From positions 1-60,528 of the forward strand of contig JANQFE010000014.1 of NCBI GenBank assembly GCA_028278025.1: a DNA stretch of 60,528 bases. The letters run 5' to 3'. Below, in pieces: positions 53,304 through 60,528 of the stretch. This stretch comes from Thermodesulfobacteriota bacterium (GTDB taxonomy: Bacteria; Desulfobacterota; WTBG01; CAIYCZ01; CAIRTM01). Made by a program: the position numbers and the translations under genes. Each line of letters begins with the position of its first letter. Positions within the stretch are counted from its first letter, which is position 1. Under the pieces are notes generated by a model. The model saw only the letters and a list, made by a program, of their open reading frames with translations. It made no database searches and was not told the DNA's origin.

Positions 53304-53530
53304 TAACCGCAGAAAAACGCGGACGGACGCGGACTTTTTGCTCCCGCGACGCTGCGGGAGCAAAACCTTCCATGGCCTTTCAGGCCAGAGGTATAATTCA
53401 AAACTTCTACCATGTGCCTTGTAACTTCTTAAGCAAAACTGTTTTTTGTATCGCGCTGCGATTGTATTTTCTAAGCGGACACATCGTCCGCTTAGAATTT
53501 CTGCGTTAGTCGGCGTCAGTCTGAGGTTAA
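53304..53530 (+). repeat. Dispersed hairpin repeat, longest copy (copy 4)
   Basis: A 227-bp element with inverted ends (TTAACCGCAGAAAAACGC at the left; GTCAGTCTGAGGTTAA at the right). It contains both hairpin types: TTTTGCTCCCGC / GCGGGAGCAAAA around 53336-53365 and TTCTAAGCGGAC (53469-53480) / GTCCGCTTAGAA (53486-53497). It shows that the shorter copies elsewhere are parts of one unit. The rest of the 574-bp gap (53042-53615) has a few small hairpins and no gene. Confidence 0.85.
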
Positions 53531-53615
53531 TGATAAAATCGTTTAAAGCTATACGGTCCGCACGGCAAAAAGGTATCTATCCGCCTCTGATGGCCTGTGG
53601 GTTCAAAAAATTGCA

Positions 53616-54260
53616 CTAAGTAAAACACCGTGTATAAATCTTAAAGGTATCTATATACTGTTTAACCTTTTCCGGAACCATGCCTTCTATTGATTGCGAA
53701 GCCCTGATTCTATATTTAATATCAGTTGAGGATATGGCAAGGGCCGGTAGTTCTTGTATCAGGATATAAGGGAGAAATTCTTTGGGAATGTCTTGCTCTA
53801 TTGACGCTCTGTTAAACCCGGGCCGTGTTGTGGCCACAAAGTAGCACAGGCCCGGATAGGTACGTGACTTTTCCCAGTTGGTAATTGTTAGCAGAACATC
53901 AAGGCCTATGATAAAATAATAAGAACAGTCCGCGCCGTAGATTTTTTTAATCGCTTCAACTGTAGTGCCTGCATATGAAGGGCAACTCCCCCCCTGCTCG
54001 ATAGCTGATACCTCAAAGCAGGGGTGCTCTTCAATTGCGCATTGCAGCATTGCAAGGCGATGTTCATAGGGCGCAAGGATTGGCCGTGCCTTATGAGGAG
54101 GACAATAAGCAGGAACCAAAATAATTTTGTCCAGACCATAGTGCTGTTGGGTTGCTTCAGCTATGCTGAGGTGGCCATGATGGACAGGATCAAAGCTTCC
54201 CCCTATGATTCCGATCTTTGAAAAAACAGTATGTGCTTTAGGTTGTGGTGTCTCAGGCAT
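53616..54260 (-). CDS. nadD: Nicotinate-nucleotide adenylyltransferase
   Basis: A 214-residue nucleotidyltransferase. GIIGGSFDPVHHGHLSIAEA is the nucleotide-binding HxGH region, PPHKARPILAPYEHRLAMLQ the substrate segment, and ISSTDIKYRIRASQ the C-terminal ISSTxIR motif. It makes deamido-NAD from nicotinate mononucleotide and ATP. The usual neighbours (rsfS, obg, proA) are absent here. Upstream residues 1-14 form a short extension, so an internal start is possible. Confidence 0.95.
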   Translation of the reverse strand: MPETPQPKAHTVFSKIGIIGGSFDPVHHGHLSIAEATQQHYGLDKIILVPAYCPPHKARPILAPYEHRLAMLQCAIEEHPCFEVSAIEQGGSCPSYAGTTVEAIKKIYGADCSYYFIIGLDVLLTITNWEKSRTYPGLCYFVATTRPGFNRASIEQDIPKEFLPYILIQELPALAISSTDIKYRIRASQSIEGMVPEKVKQYIDTFKIYTRCFT

Positions 54261-54288
54261 GAGAACACAATCGACGATACGACCCTTC

Positions 54289-54567
54289 TTATTCTTCGGG
54301 AATTTCCATCTGTTCAGGATCGCACAGCAGCTCGGGGTTTATTGAAACCTGATCGCAGTTACAGCATCGATAACGAATATTGTTGACCCTGTTGTGGCAA
54401 AATTGCGGCGTCACTTGTTTAATACCGCACCAGTCTGCTTTAGTTCCCCGCCCTTGCGGTCTGCAGATTCCATTATAGTCAAGTGATACGGCTCCACAAT
54501 TGGCACAGATAAACGCCTTGGTGGTCTTGGGGAGCGGGACGTGCTGTTTAATCTTACTTTTCGACAT
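54289..54567 (-). CDS. Small CxxC-LC-P zinc-knuckle protein
   Basis: A 92-residue protein with two knuckles of the kind seen at 38411: FICANCGAVSLDYNGICRP and YRCCNCDQVSINPELLCDP, separated by a Cys-containing linker (WCGIKQVTPQFC). No lysine-rich N-terminus. Function unknown. It lies between nadD and a ferritin-like gene on the same strand. Confidence 0.75.
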   Translation of the reverse strand: MSKSKIKQHVPLPKTTKAFICANCGAVSLDYNGICRPQGRGTKADWCGIKQVTPQFCHNRVNNIRYRCCNCDQVSINPELLCDPEQMEIPEE

Positions 54568-54627
54568 ACTGACTGGCTACCTCCATTTTCATTACTGTAC
54601 TGATGCATATAAATACAGCTATACTGT

Positions 54628-55143
54628 TCAAGCTTCAAAATGCGGCTTTTCGTGCTCTTCATACCATGTGGCCGGGTCTTCAAAAAAGAGCAAAGTATTT
54701 TTAAGCGATACCATATGCTCTCTTTCAACCAAGGCAAGACGGTCAAAAAAGTTTCTTTCGGCTTCAGTCTCGGCACGATCTTTAAGCTTAGAATAAAAAT
54801 TATAGGCCTTTGATTCAAACTCAATGGCCGTTTTCACGGCCTCTATATCATCGGCATCTGTAGCGGCAGATTTATCTGCCAGATTGGGTACCGTGGCTAA
54901 AACTTCTTTTATATTCATATGATTTATAACAAGGCGGGTTTCCTCCGGCCATTTTCCCTGTTTTGAGAGCTCTTCGTGAAGCTGCTTAAGCCGGTTGTAG
55001 TGCTCCTGTTCATCTTGGGCAATAGATTCAAACATCTGCTTGCCTACAGGGTTTTGTGTCCGCTGGGCGTGCCGCAGATAAAAATCGCGCTCTTTTGTTT
55101 CGTTTTCCAGTGCTATTTCGATTGATTTAATTCTATTCTCCAT
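54628..55143 (-). CDS. Ferritin-like diiron protein (rubrerythrin-type, no rubredoxin domain)
   Basis: A 171-residue four-helix protein. The two pairs of diiron ligand helices are ENETKERDFYLRHA with AQDEQEHYNRL, and EFESKAYNFYSKL with ALVEREHMVSL, the E...E-x2-H pattern of rubrerythrin-related proteins. The linker between the helix pairs holds an NHMNIKEVLATVPNLADKS segment. It probably handles peroxide or iron. Not next to the rubrerythrin operon at 15 kb, so it would be a second diiron protein. Confidence 0.85.
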   Translation of the reverse strand: MENRIKSIEIALENETKERDFYLRHAQRTQNPVGKQMFESIAQDEQEHYNRLKQLHEELSKQGKWPEETRLVINHMNIKEVLATVPNLADKSAATDADDIEAVKTAIEFESKAYNFYSKLKDRAETEAERNFFDRLALVEREHMVSLKNTLLFFEDPATWYEEHEKPHFEA

Positions 55144-55191
55144 AGGTAACTCCTTAACAAAAAATCAAGAAATATTAAGTGGATTAAGAAA

Positions 55192-56343
55192 CTATAGCAT
55201 ATCGTGTTGCTTTAACTCTTCTAAGACTGCTTTCATCCTGTGCAGGCTGTTAAAAATGATGGCAGACGTCATGGTAGCCAGGGACACTGCATCAACTTCA
55301 GGTTTAAATTTATATTCTTTCTTAAGGGAGGTGTCCAGAATTTTCTTTTGCATAAATTCCATATCTTTTGCATGCCATTCAACATTGCCATACTTGGTCA
55401 GATAAATCGGCAGGAAATCTTCTATAATTCCCTTGGTGCCGAACGTTACAATAAAATGGATTCCATGACATACGTCACAGACCGGTTTTCTGCTTATGAT
55501 TTTCGAAAAAAGAACCATGTCTTTTCCGCCGGTAATAGCTTCGCCCCGGTACAGGGTGCCGGTTTCCGGCAGGCTCAGCTTTGACACGTTAAGGGCCGTT
55601 GTATTGCCTGTCAGTGCTGAGCGCATGCTCTTTTGCACCTTTTGGTATAGTTCTTCCTCGGACATGGCCAAAGAAAACTTTCGGTCTTCCGTTTCAACAA
55701 GCATCTCTTGCTGCGTCATTATCCGGATATCTGCGATACTTCTTTCCAGGGTACTATGAATCTCTTTAATAAATACATCAGGGTCCCGCATGACACCTAC
55801 ATGAACAAAAGCAATTGCACTGTCAGTGTCTGTTTTTTTCACAATAAGCGTAAAAGGTATAGCACCCGGATCGCCGATGGTATCATAGAGGCTAAAATCC
55901 GGGTCCGGTATCACGGGAAAAGGAATTTCCTTTTCACGCCGGTACTTCTTGACTTCCTCTGAGTCATTGCCCGCGCCAATCCCGATGAATTTTACTGTCT
56001 GGGCCAGGTCCTGGTGCTCCAGGATACGTTCAAAGATCGAATTAAATATAGGTGCTTGCGCCTGACACGAGGGGCAGTAACGGTTTAGAAATTCAACAAC
56101 AAGCACCTCTGCATTGATATCATGCAGTGAAAACTCTCTTTTCCGGAAAAAAGGCAATTTTTTTTCCCCTTTATACAGATCAAGATACGCTCGTTCTTCA
56201 GATGAAAGCTCATAGGCAGTTGTGAGCTTCGGTAAAGGTTCACCGGTTTTCGGAAGTTCCCCCGAAGTTGCTTGCGGGGAGGGGCAATACCACAGAAGCA
56301 ATACAATAATGCTTATTAAAAAAGACTGAAGCTGTCTATACAT
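55192..56343 (-). CDS. Periplasmic thioredoxin / FMN-binding-like fusion protein, paralog 2
   Basis: A 383-residue protein, the shortest of three paralogs. A signal segment (1-27, ending PSPQATSG) is followed by a TlpA-like thioredoxin domain with CxxC at 90/93 (RYCPSCQ), without the second redoxin domain. The C-terminal domain has C-x2-C-x3-H at 289/292/296 (CDVCHGIHF, which also reads as a haem c CxxCH), then LTKYGNVEW and DAVSLATMTS (354-357 in the place of the SGAT FMN site, Gly replaced by Leu). The start at 56343 overlaps the stop of the Cys-rich gene upstream. It lacks the C-terminal CP-G tail. Confidence 0.8.
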   Translation of the reverse strand: MYRQLQSFLISIIVLLLWYCPSPQATSGELPKTGEPLPKLTTAYELSSEERAYLDLYKGEKKLPFFRKREFSLHDINAEVLVVEFLNRYCPSCQAQAPIFNSIFERILEHQDLAQTVKFIGIGAGNDSEEVKKYRREKEIPFPVIPDPDFSLYDTIGDPGAIPFTLIVKKTDTDSAIAFVHVGVMRDPDVFIKEIHSTLERSIADIRIMTQQEMLVETEDRKFSLAMSEEELYQKVQKSMRSALTGNTTALNVSKLSLPETGTLYRGEAITGGKDMVLFSKIISRKPVCDVCHGIHFIVTFGTKGIIEDFLPIYLTKYGNVEWHAKDMEFMQKKILDTSLKKEYKFKPEVDAVSLATMTSAIIFNSLHRMKAVLEELKQHDML

Positions 56344-56581
56344 CCTGTTTATCCTTTTTGATACATTTCTTATAATAGATCGGTTCATCAGGACAACGAT
56401 AAGGACCGTTAATAGATTCAAAAAGTGCAATCTGTTCTGCAATACTCATTTTGGGGGTCCGTGGTGTTTGCTGTCTGCAGGCATTACAGCGTGTTTCCGA
56501 ACAAAACTGACAAAAATTACAGTCGGGACAGGGATACTTTTTCTCAGTACATATTTCGGGATTTTTGCAGTGCTTTTTCAT
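56336..56581 (-). CDS. Small cysteine-rich protein
   Basis: An 81-residue protein with ten Cys in its first 39 residues: HCKNPEICTEKKYPCPDCNF, then CQFCSETRCNACRQQ. The remainder has IAEQIALFESINGPYRCPDEP and YKKCIKK. It likely binds zinc or an iron-sulfur cluster; no signal peptide is evident. Its TAG overlaps the ATG of the thioredoxin/FMN-binding fusion by 8 bp (ATGTATAG), implying coupled translation. Function unknown. Confidence 0.7.
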   Translation of the reverse strand: MKKHCKNPEICTEKKYPCPDCNFCQFCSETRCNACRQQTPRTPKMSIAEQIALFESINGPYRCPDEPIYYKKCIKKDKQDV

Positions 56582-56991
56582 TCCAGAATCTTCTGCAGTA
56601 ACTATAACACTCGATTGCTTAATATTAAAATTACATAATTTTTTAATGTATATATAATTTTATAATATATCTTTACTTAAAATGCAAATGACAGCAACTA
56701 CCCTAACCTTATTCCAATAAAGTTCTTAAGAAACCACCACGCAGTGAGAAAGCACAACACTATAAAAAAATCAGCCGTGAACCTTTCATTACATAAGGAT
56801 TGACACAGCCCTGGAATAAAAAAAGTTATTCATGGCGATTGCTATTATGGCGTGGTAATAGTATAGTAGTTGCAGGAATATCGGTTACATAGAATAGAGG
56901 ATTTCCGATGGGGAAAGGGCCTTTTCCAAAGGCAGGGCAGTGACTGTGTTTACTTTCTTCATGGGATTCCGCATTGCAGGCACGAGCTGAT
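56582..56991. promoter_or_regulatory. Divergent promoter region between fusion-protein operons
   Basis: AT-rich 410-bp gap between the Cys-rich gene (minus) and paralog 3 (plus). AT-only runs lie at 56640-56680. No clear operator, hairpin or small gene is seen. The plus-strand gene has a weak ribosome site. Confidence 0.5.
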
Positions 56992-58683
56992 ATGAAGACA
57001 ATAAAAACCGTTATGATATTTATTTGTACGATTCAAACCTGTATAGTTTTTATGACGACCCCATCTCATTGCGTCAATATCGGCGACCCCTTTCCGCTTT
57101 TTATGCAGCCCCATAGCCTTAGCCAGGATGAGTGTGCATATCTTGGAATTCCCTGTTCAGAAGATTTTGCTCTTGGAGATTTAGCCCAAGATGTCATTAT
57201 CCTGGAATTCCTCAATGTGTATTGCCACACCTGCAGAATACAGGTTGAAATTTTCAATGATCTTTATGGAAGCATCCAGGAAGATCCGCAGCTTGCAGGC
57301 AAGGTATGCATTGTGGGAATTGCCGTGGGCAACACTGTTGAAGAGGTTGGTGATTTTAAGCGGGAATTCGGAGCACGCTATCCAATCGTAACTGATCCTG
57401 AAAAGGTCTTATTTAAGATGACCGGAAATATTCAGGGTACCCCCCACACCTACATTCTCCGAAAAGAGGAGAAACGTTTTATCATTGACTACCATGCTGG
57501 GGGGGTTTCCTCCCATGACCGGTATCTGAAAACAATCACCTTTGCTATGCGGGGCAGTTTTGCGGGAACCGAGCCGGGCAATAAAGCCTCCGGATATTCT
57601 TTTGTTTCAGAGGGGAAACGCTACGATCAAACAATGTTTAAAGGAAAACGGGTAATTCTGTATTTCCCGGTTGATAAAAACTACCCGCTGGCAATAGATA
57701 CACGCAACAGCAAAAATCAAATAGAACTGCTGTATAAAATACTCGCAAGATTTCCCGATATGTCCGCCATTGTATATGCATATCACGGGTTTTCCATACC
57801 GGCAAAGCCCACACCGGCCTCCCTGTACATTGGCAGGCCGTCTGACAAACAACCCCTTGATAACTTTACAACACCGGACAGTCCAACAATATATTATATT
57901 AACGAATATGGCCGCATTGCATACAAGGGTGAAGCGATAACACTGTATAATGCTGAGGCTATTATTGAGGGTAAAGAATATAAGCCTACCCTTGATATGA
58001 CAGAAAAGGAGATTATAGCTCTCATTGAAAAAAAGATATCCACGTTCGCCAAAGAAGTTCTCAGCACTGAAAAGTTTGTAATGGAAAACAGGCAGGCCGT
58101 TTATGTTTCCACCCTGGCGCCTAAACGTGACGGTCTTTTCTGGTTCTCCCGCCTGGAAAGCAAGCCAAGCCTGTGTGATATCTGCCATGACACTCATTTT
58201 ATTTACATAATGGACCATGACGGCCGTATTATCGATTTCATCCCCCTGCAGCTGACCAAGTACGGTAATGTCACCTGGACTGAAGACGATACCCGTACGT
58301 TTAAGGATACGGTGGTCGGAAAAAATATTTTTGACACATTTTCTTTCAATCCTAAAGTCGATGCCTTAACACAGGCTACCATGTCATCAAGTCTTGTATT
58401 TGAAGGATTTAATCAGGCCAAAGACGTTTTTGCAGAATTTAAAGAATATAAATTTCGCAGTACACATTGGAAACAAACCTGTTTTGAAACTATGTGCACC
58501 ATACAGCACGTGATCGGACAAAGCAAACAGGCCGATCCGGCATTAGTTGCAGATAATGCCGTCCTTAAAGATATTATTACCCGCCATAAATTGCCGGCCT
58601 GTCCGCTTCAAGGGATGTATATCATGGTTGACGGCAGTATCCTGTGCAGCATTCACGGCATAAATATGCAGGGTTGCAAATAA
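56992..58683 (+). CDS. Periplasmic thioredoxin / FMN-binding-like fusion protein, paralog 3
   Basis: A 563-residue exported protein, same order as paralog 1. Signal segment 1-27, TlpA-like domain with CxxC at 78/81 (VYCHTCR), second redoxin-like domain (about 195-330) without a Cys pair, then C-x2-C-x3-H at 395/398/402 (CDICHDTHF), LTKYGNVTW and DALTQATMSS (TQAT at 460-463). The Cys-rich end contains CPLQGMY and CSIHG and closes GCK, like paralog 1. The start is set at ATG 56992, which gives a clean signal peptide. It is followed by a TlpA-like lipoprotein 43 bp downstream. Confidence 0.8.
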   Translation: MKTIKTVMIFICTIQTCIVFMTTPSHCVNIGDPFPLFMQPHSLSQDECAYLGIPCSEDFALGDLAQDVIILEFLNVYCHTCRIQVEIFNDLYGSIQEDPQLAGKVCIVGIAVGNTVEEVGDFKREFGARYPIVTDPEKVLFKMTGNIQGTPHTYILRKEEKRFIIDYHAGGVSSHDRYLKTITFAMRGSFAGTEPGNKASGYSFVSEGKRYDQTMFKGKRVILYFPVDKNYPLAIDTRNSKNQIELLYKILARFPDMSAIVYAYHGFSIPAKPTPASLYIGRPSDKQPLDNFTTPDSPTIYYINEYGRIAYKGEAITLYNAEAIIEGKEYKPTLDMTEKEIIALIEKKISTFAKEVLSTEKFVMENRQAVYVSTLAPKRDGLFWFSRLESKPSLCDICHDTHFIYIMDHDGRIIDFIPLQLTKYGNVTWTEDDTRTFKDTVVGKNIFDTFSFNPKVDALTQATMSSSLVFEGFNQAKDVFAEFKEYKFRSTHWKQTCFETMCTIQHVIGQSKQADPALVADNAVLKDIITRHKLPACPLQGMYIMVDGSILCSIHGINMQGCK

Positions 58684-58726
58684 CAGATTTTGTGTTAAAA
58701 TTATAGCACACGGAGATATAGTGCAT

Positions 58727-59254
58727 ATGCATAAAAAACATATCAGTCTGTTGATAATCCTACTTTCATGTGCCTATAGTGGTCTATATCCCCAAAAATC
58801 CACGGCAGAACCGGCCTTTGATTTTTCTTTTACAAGTATGCATGACGGAAAACAGTATTCTACTGTAGATTACCGCGGAAAAAACATGGTTCTGGTCTTT
58901 GGTTCAATTTACTGCAGGCCGTGTGTAGGTCTTCTACCTCTTCTTAAGAACTTTTATACAAAAAATAAATCCTCTGGTGTACTTGTTGTTGGTGTCGACG
59001 TTGACAGCACAACCGAGCAAGAAAAGATTATAAAGTTTGTTTCAGATCAGGCCATAAATTTCCCTTTTTTCATTGATACCCAACAGATTGCCAGAAAGTA
59101 TAAGGTATTCATGTTGCCGACGGTTATATTCATTGACGAAAAGGGCAGCATATCTAAAAAATATTGTATAGGGTCGCGCACAGCCAAGTCAGTTGAGCAG
59201 GAGCTGAAAAAACTGGAAGCACAATATGCTGCTTTTCAGAATGAAGCGAAGTAA
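58727..59254 (+). CDS. TlpA-like thioredoxin lipoprotein
   Basis: A 175-residue protein. ISLLIILLSC at the N-terminus is a plausible lipobox (LLSC), anchoring it to a membrane. The thioredoxin fold has CxxC in IYCRPCVGLL near residue 65 and the cis-Pro segment MLPTVIFID near 127. It probably reduces or oxidises periplasmic disulfides, perhaps in the adjacent fusion protein. A GTG six bases upstream is a possible alternative start; GGAG lies 11 bp before this ATG. Confidence 0.85.
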   Translation: MHKKHISLLIILLSCAYSGLYPQKSTAEPAFDFSFTSMHDGKQYSTVDYRGKNMVLVFGSIYCRPCVGLLPLLKNFYTKNKSSGVLVVGVDVDSTTEQEKIIKFVSDQAINFPFFIDTQQIARKYKVFMLPTVIFIDEKGSISKKYCIGSRTAKSVEQELKKLEAQYAAFQNEAK

Positions 59255-59377
59255 TCATTGCCATTCTAAAACAACAGAGTTTTTCTTAACGCAGCGTTAC
59301 AAAATTCTTTTTCCCCATAGTTACGTCAACAACAATAAAACAAAGTTCACTACGGAATGCCAGTTTAGGAGGCAGCC

Positions 59378-60289
59378 ATGCAAATCGGCATTGTTGGCCT
59401 GGGTCGTATGGGCATGAATATGGCACGGCGCCTGATACAAGGCGGCCATACGGTCATTGTGTATAACCGAACCCCTGCAAAGGTTGCCCTCATGGAAAAA
59501 GAAGGCGCCCTTGGGGCCGACTCGCCTGAGGGGTTGGCCGGCAAGCTTCAAGCCCCCCGGATTATATGGCTCATGTTGCCGGCAGGCAAACCGGTAGATG
59601 ACCATATAGACATCTATGCAAAAGTGTTGGCTCCTGGTGATATCATCATAGACGGAGGCAACAGTTACTATAAAGATGATATACGGCGCTATAATGATCT
59701 AAAAACACGCAACATACATTATCTGGATGCGGGAGTATCCGGTGGTATCTGGGGCCTTTCAATTGGATACTGTACCATGGTTGGCGGAGATGAAAAAATC
59801 TTTAACCACATCAAGCCGATCCTGAAAACTTTGGCGCCCAAAGACGGATACTTGTACTGCGGACCTGCCGGGGCCGGCCATTTTGTTAAGATGGTGCATA
59901 ACGGAATTGAATATGCCCTGATGGCAGCCTATGGTGAAGGCTTCAATATCGTAAAAGATTCAGCCTATGGTGCAACCCTTTCCTTTGAGAAACTGGCACA
60001 TCTCTGGAATCAGGGCAGTGTGATCAGATCATGGCTGCTTGAGCTGCTTGAATCCGCTTTCAAAGAAAATCCTGACCTTGAGACCCTTCAGCCCTATGTT
60101 GAGGATTCGGGAGAAGGGCGCTGGACTGTCCAGCAGGCCATAGAGACTGCAACTCCATCGCCGGTTATTGCCCTGGCACTTTTTCAAAGATTCGAGTCAC
60201 GCAACAAAGGTTCCTTTACTCATAAAGTGCTTGCTGCCCTTCGCAAGGAATTCGGGGGGCACGCTGTTGTAGAATCTGATAAAAAATGA
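59378..60289 (+). CDS. gnd: 6-phosphogluconate dehydrogenase, decarboxylating (short GndB type)
   Basis: A 303-residue short-form enzyme. NAD(P) site GIVGLGRMGMNMARRLIQGG, then VYNRTPAK, DGGNSYYKDD, LDAGVSGGIWGLSIGYC (substrate site) and KMVHNGIEYALM (catalytic Lys and Asn). The length and the start match the YqeC/GndA-like NAD-preferring branch, not the 470-residue form. It converts 6-phosphogluconate to ribulose 5-phosphate. AGGAGG precedes the ATG. A gene beginning at the window end may be its pathway partner. Confidence 0.95.
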   Translation: MQIGIVGLGRMGMNMARRLIQGGHTVIVYNRTPAKVALMEKEGALGADSPEGLAGKLQAPRIIWLMLPAGKPVDDHIDIYAKVLAPGDIIIDGGNSYYKDDIRRYNDLKTRNIHYLDAGVSGGIWGLSIGYCTMVGGDEKIFNHIKPILKTLAPKDGYLYCGPAGAGHFVKMVHNGIEYALMAAYGEGFNIVKDSAYGATLSFEKLAHLWNQGSVIRSWLLELLESAFKENPDLETLQPYVEDSGEGRWTVQQAIETATPSPVIALALFQRFESRNKGSFTHKVLAALRKEFGGHAVVESDKK

Positions 60290-60360
60290 GCTGTTTCGCA
60301 TACTACTAACAGTATATCTCCGGCACTAGTACTGACCGACAATTAAAAACTGTGGGGAGG

Positions 60361-60415
60361 TTGGGTTCGCACCTGTTTGGGCAGCAAGGGCAGTGCGAGC
60401 CCAGCTTACACCCAA
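60361..60415. repeat. Structured intergenic element, copy C (left core only)
   Basis: Left core GCAAGGGCAGTGCGAGC (60384-60400), one base different from copy B. Outer arms TTGGGT (60361-60366) and ACCCAA (60410-60415) pair, and an alternative hairpin GGGTTCGCAC / GTGCGAGCCC (60363-60372 / 60393-60402) is possible. The right core is missing. Confidence 0.55.
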
Positions 60416-60524
60416 GGTTAATTGTCCACATGTACTAGTATAAAGTTCTATAAATAATGTTGCATTAAGTCAGTTTGTGTGCTACCCTTGTTATTAAATT
60501 ATAAACATAAGGGAGGGCCGCAAA

Positions 60525-60528
60525 ATGG
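60525..60528 (+). CDS. Start of a gene cut by the window end
   Basis: ATGG at the last four bases, preceded by GGGAGGG (60511-60517) at good spacing. Only the start codon is visible, so the product cannot be named; glucose-6-phosphate dehydrogenase would be a natural partner of the preceding gene, but this is a guess. Confidence 0.45.

Noticed and set aside
53304..53545. CRISPR array
   Set aside because: Repeats are dispersed single copies with internal hairpins, not regularly spaced units with unique spacers, and no cas gene is seen.
55192..56442. Upstream in-frame start for paralog 2 at 56442
   Set aside because: It would put 33 non-hydrophobic residues before the signal peptide and lie within the Cys-rich gene; ATG 56343 gives a clean exported protein.

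Overview
The window suggests a Gram-negative, anaerobic or microaerophilic bacterium with periplasmic c-type cytochromes. The evidence is a dense set of strict-anaerobe oxygen-defence genes (rubredoxin, flavodiiron protein, rubrerythrin, desulfoferrodoxin, ferritin, PerR/Fur), a pentaheme cytochrome, an Nqr-type sodium pump, an RND efflux pump and signal-peptide-bearing periplasmic redox proteins. Gene content resembles Desulfobacterota, Nitrospirota or Omnitrophota-like lineages, but no marker here fixes the phylum. There is no rRNA, tRNA, CRISPR array, integrase or transposase that I can see.

Layout. 0.4-4.6 kb: lysine-rich histone-like protein, Lon protease with Hsp20, HPP membrane protein. 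4.7-17 kb: a redox and oxygen-stress block. It holds rubredoxin, SagB-type nitroreductase, NADH:rubredoxin reductase-like protein, iron-sulfur flavoprotein, flavodiiron protein, pentaheme cytochrome, a siroheme-reductase-like ferredoxin protein, a split Kef-type antiporter, PerR/Fur, rubrerythrin, desulfoferrodoxin and ferritin. A perfect 29-bp palindrome overlaps the rubrerythrin promoter. 17-28.7 kb: RND efflux pair followed by an arsenic-type cluster: two glycosyltransferases of the kind annotated in arsenosugar pathways, a 1062-residue radical SAM / arsenite methyltransferase / DUF5714 fusion, a TVP38 membrane protein and a mercuric-reductase-like flavoprotein. 28.7-38.2 kb: a defence island behind two decayed genes. 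It is a type I restriction system (half HsdS, HsdM, full HsdS, HsdR, YgjP metalloprotease) with an Abi-family HEPN protein inserted, the latter preceded by a probable small structured RNA.

38.4-47.7 kb: a zinc-knuckle protein, a solute-binding protein, the first of three unusual thioredoxin/FMN-binding fusion proteins, a cupredoxin-like protein, and nqrBCDEF without nqrA. 48-53 kb: a 2-oxoacid (probably pyruvate) dehydrogenase operon. 53.6-60.5 kb: nadD, a second zinc-knuckle protein, a ferritin-like protein, the other two thioredoxin/FMN-binding fusions with a divergent promoter region, a TlpA-like lipoprotein, and 6-phosphogluconate dehydrogenase.

Three things stand out: the arsenic megaenzyme cluster; the three-member periplasmic thioredoxin/FMN-binding family that shares C-x2-C-x3-H and D-x2-[ST]-x-A-T motifs at constant spacing; and the Abi-HEPN gene with its upstream RNA-like element inside a type I restriction operon. 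Intergenic space also carries two families of dispersed inverted-repeat elements. One family has a conserved core but different, still complementary, arms. A copy of the other supplies the start codon and N-terminus of the efflux adaptor gene. All functions are inferred from reading the sequence; no database search was run.
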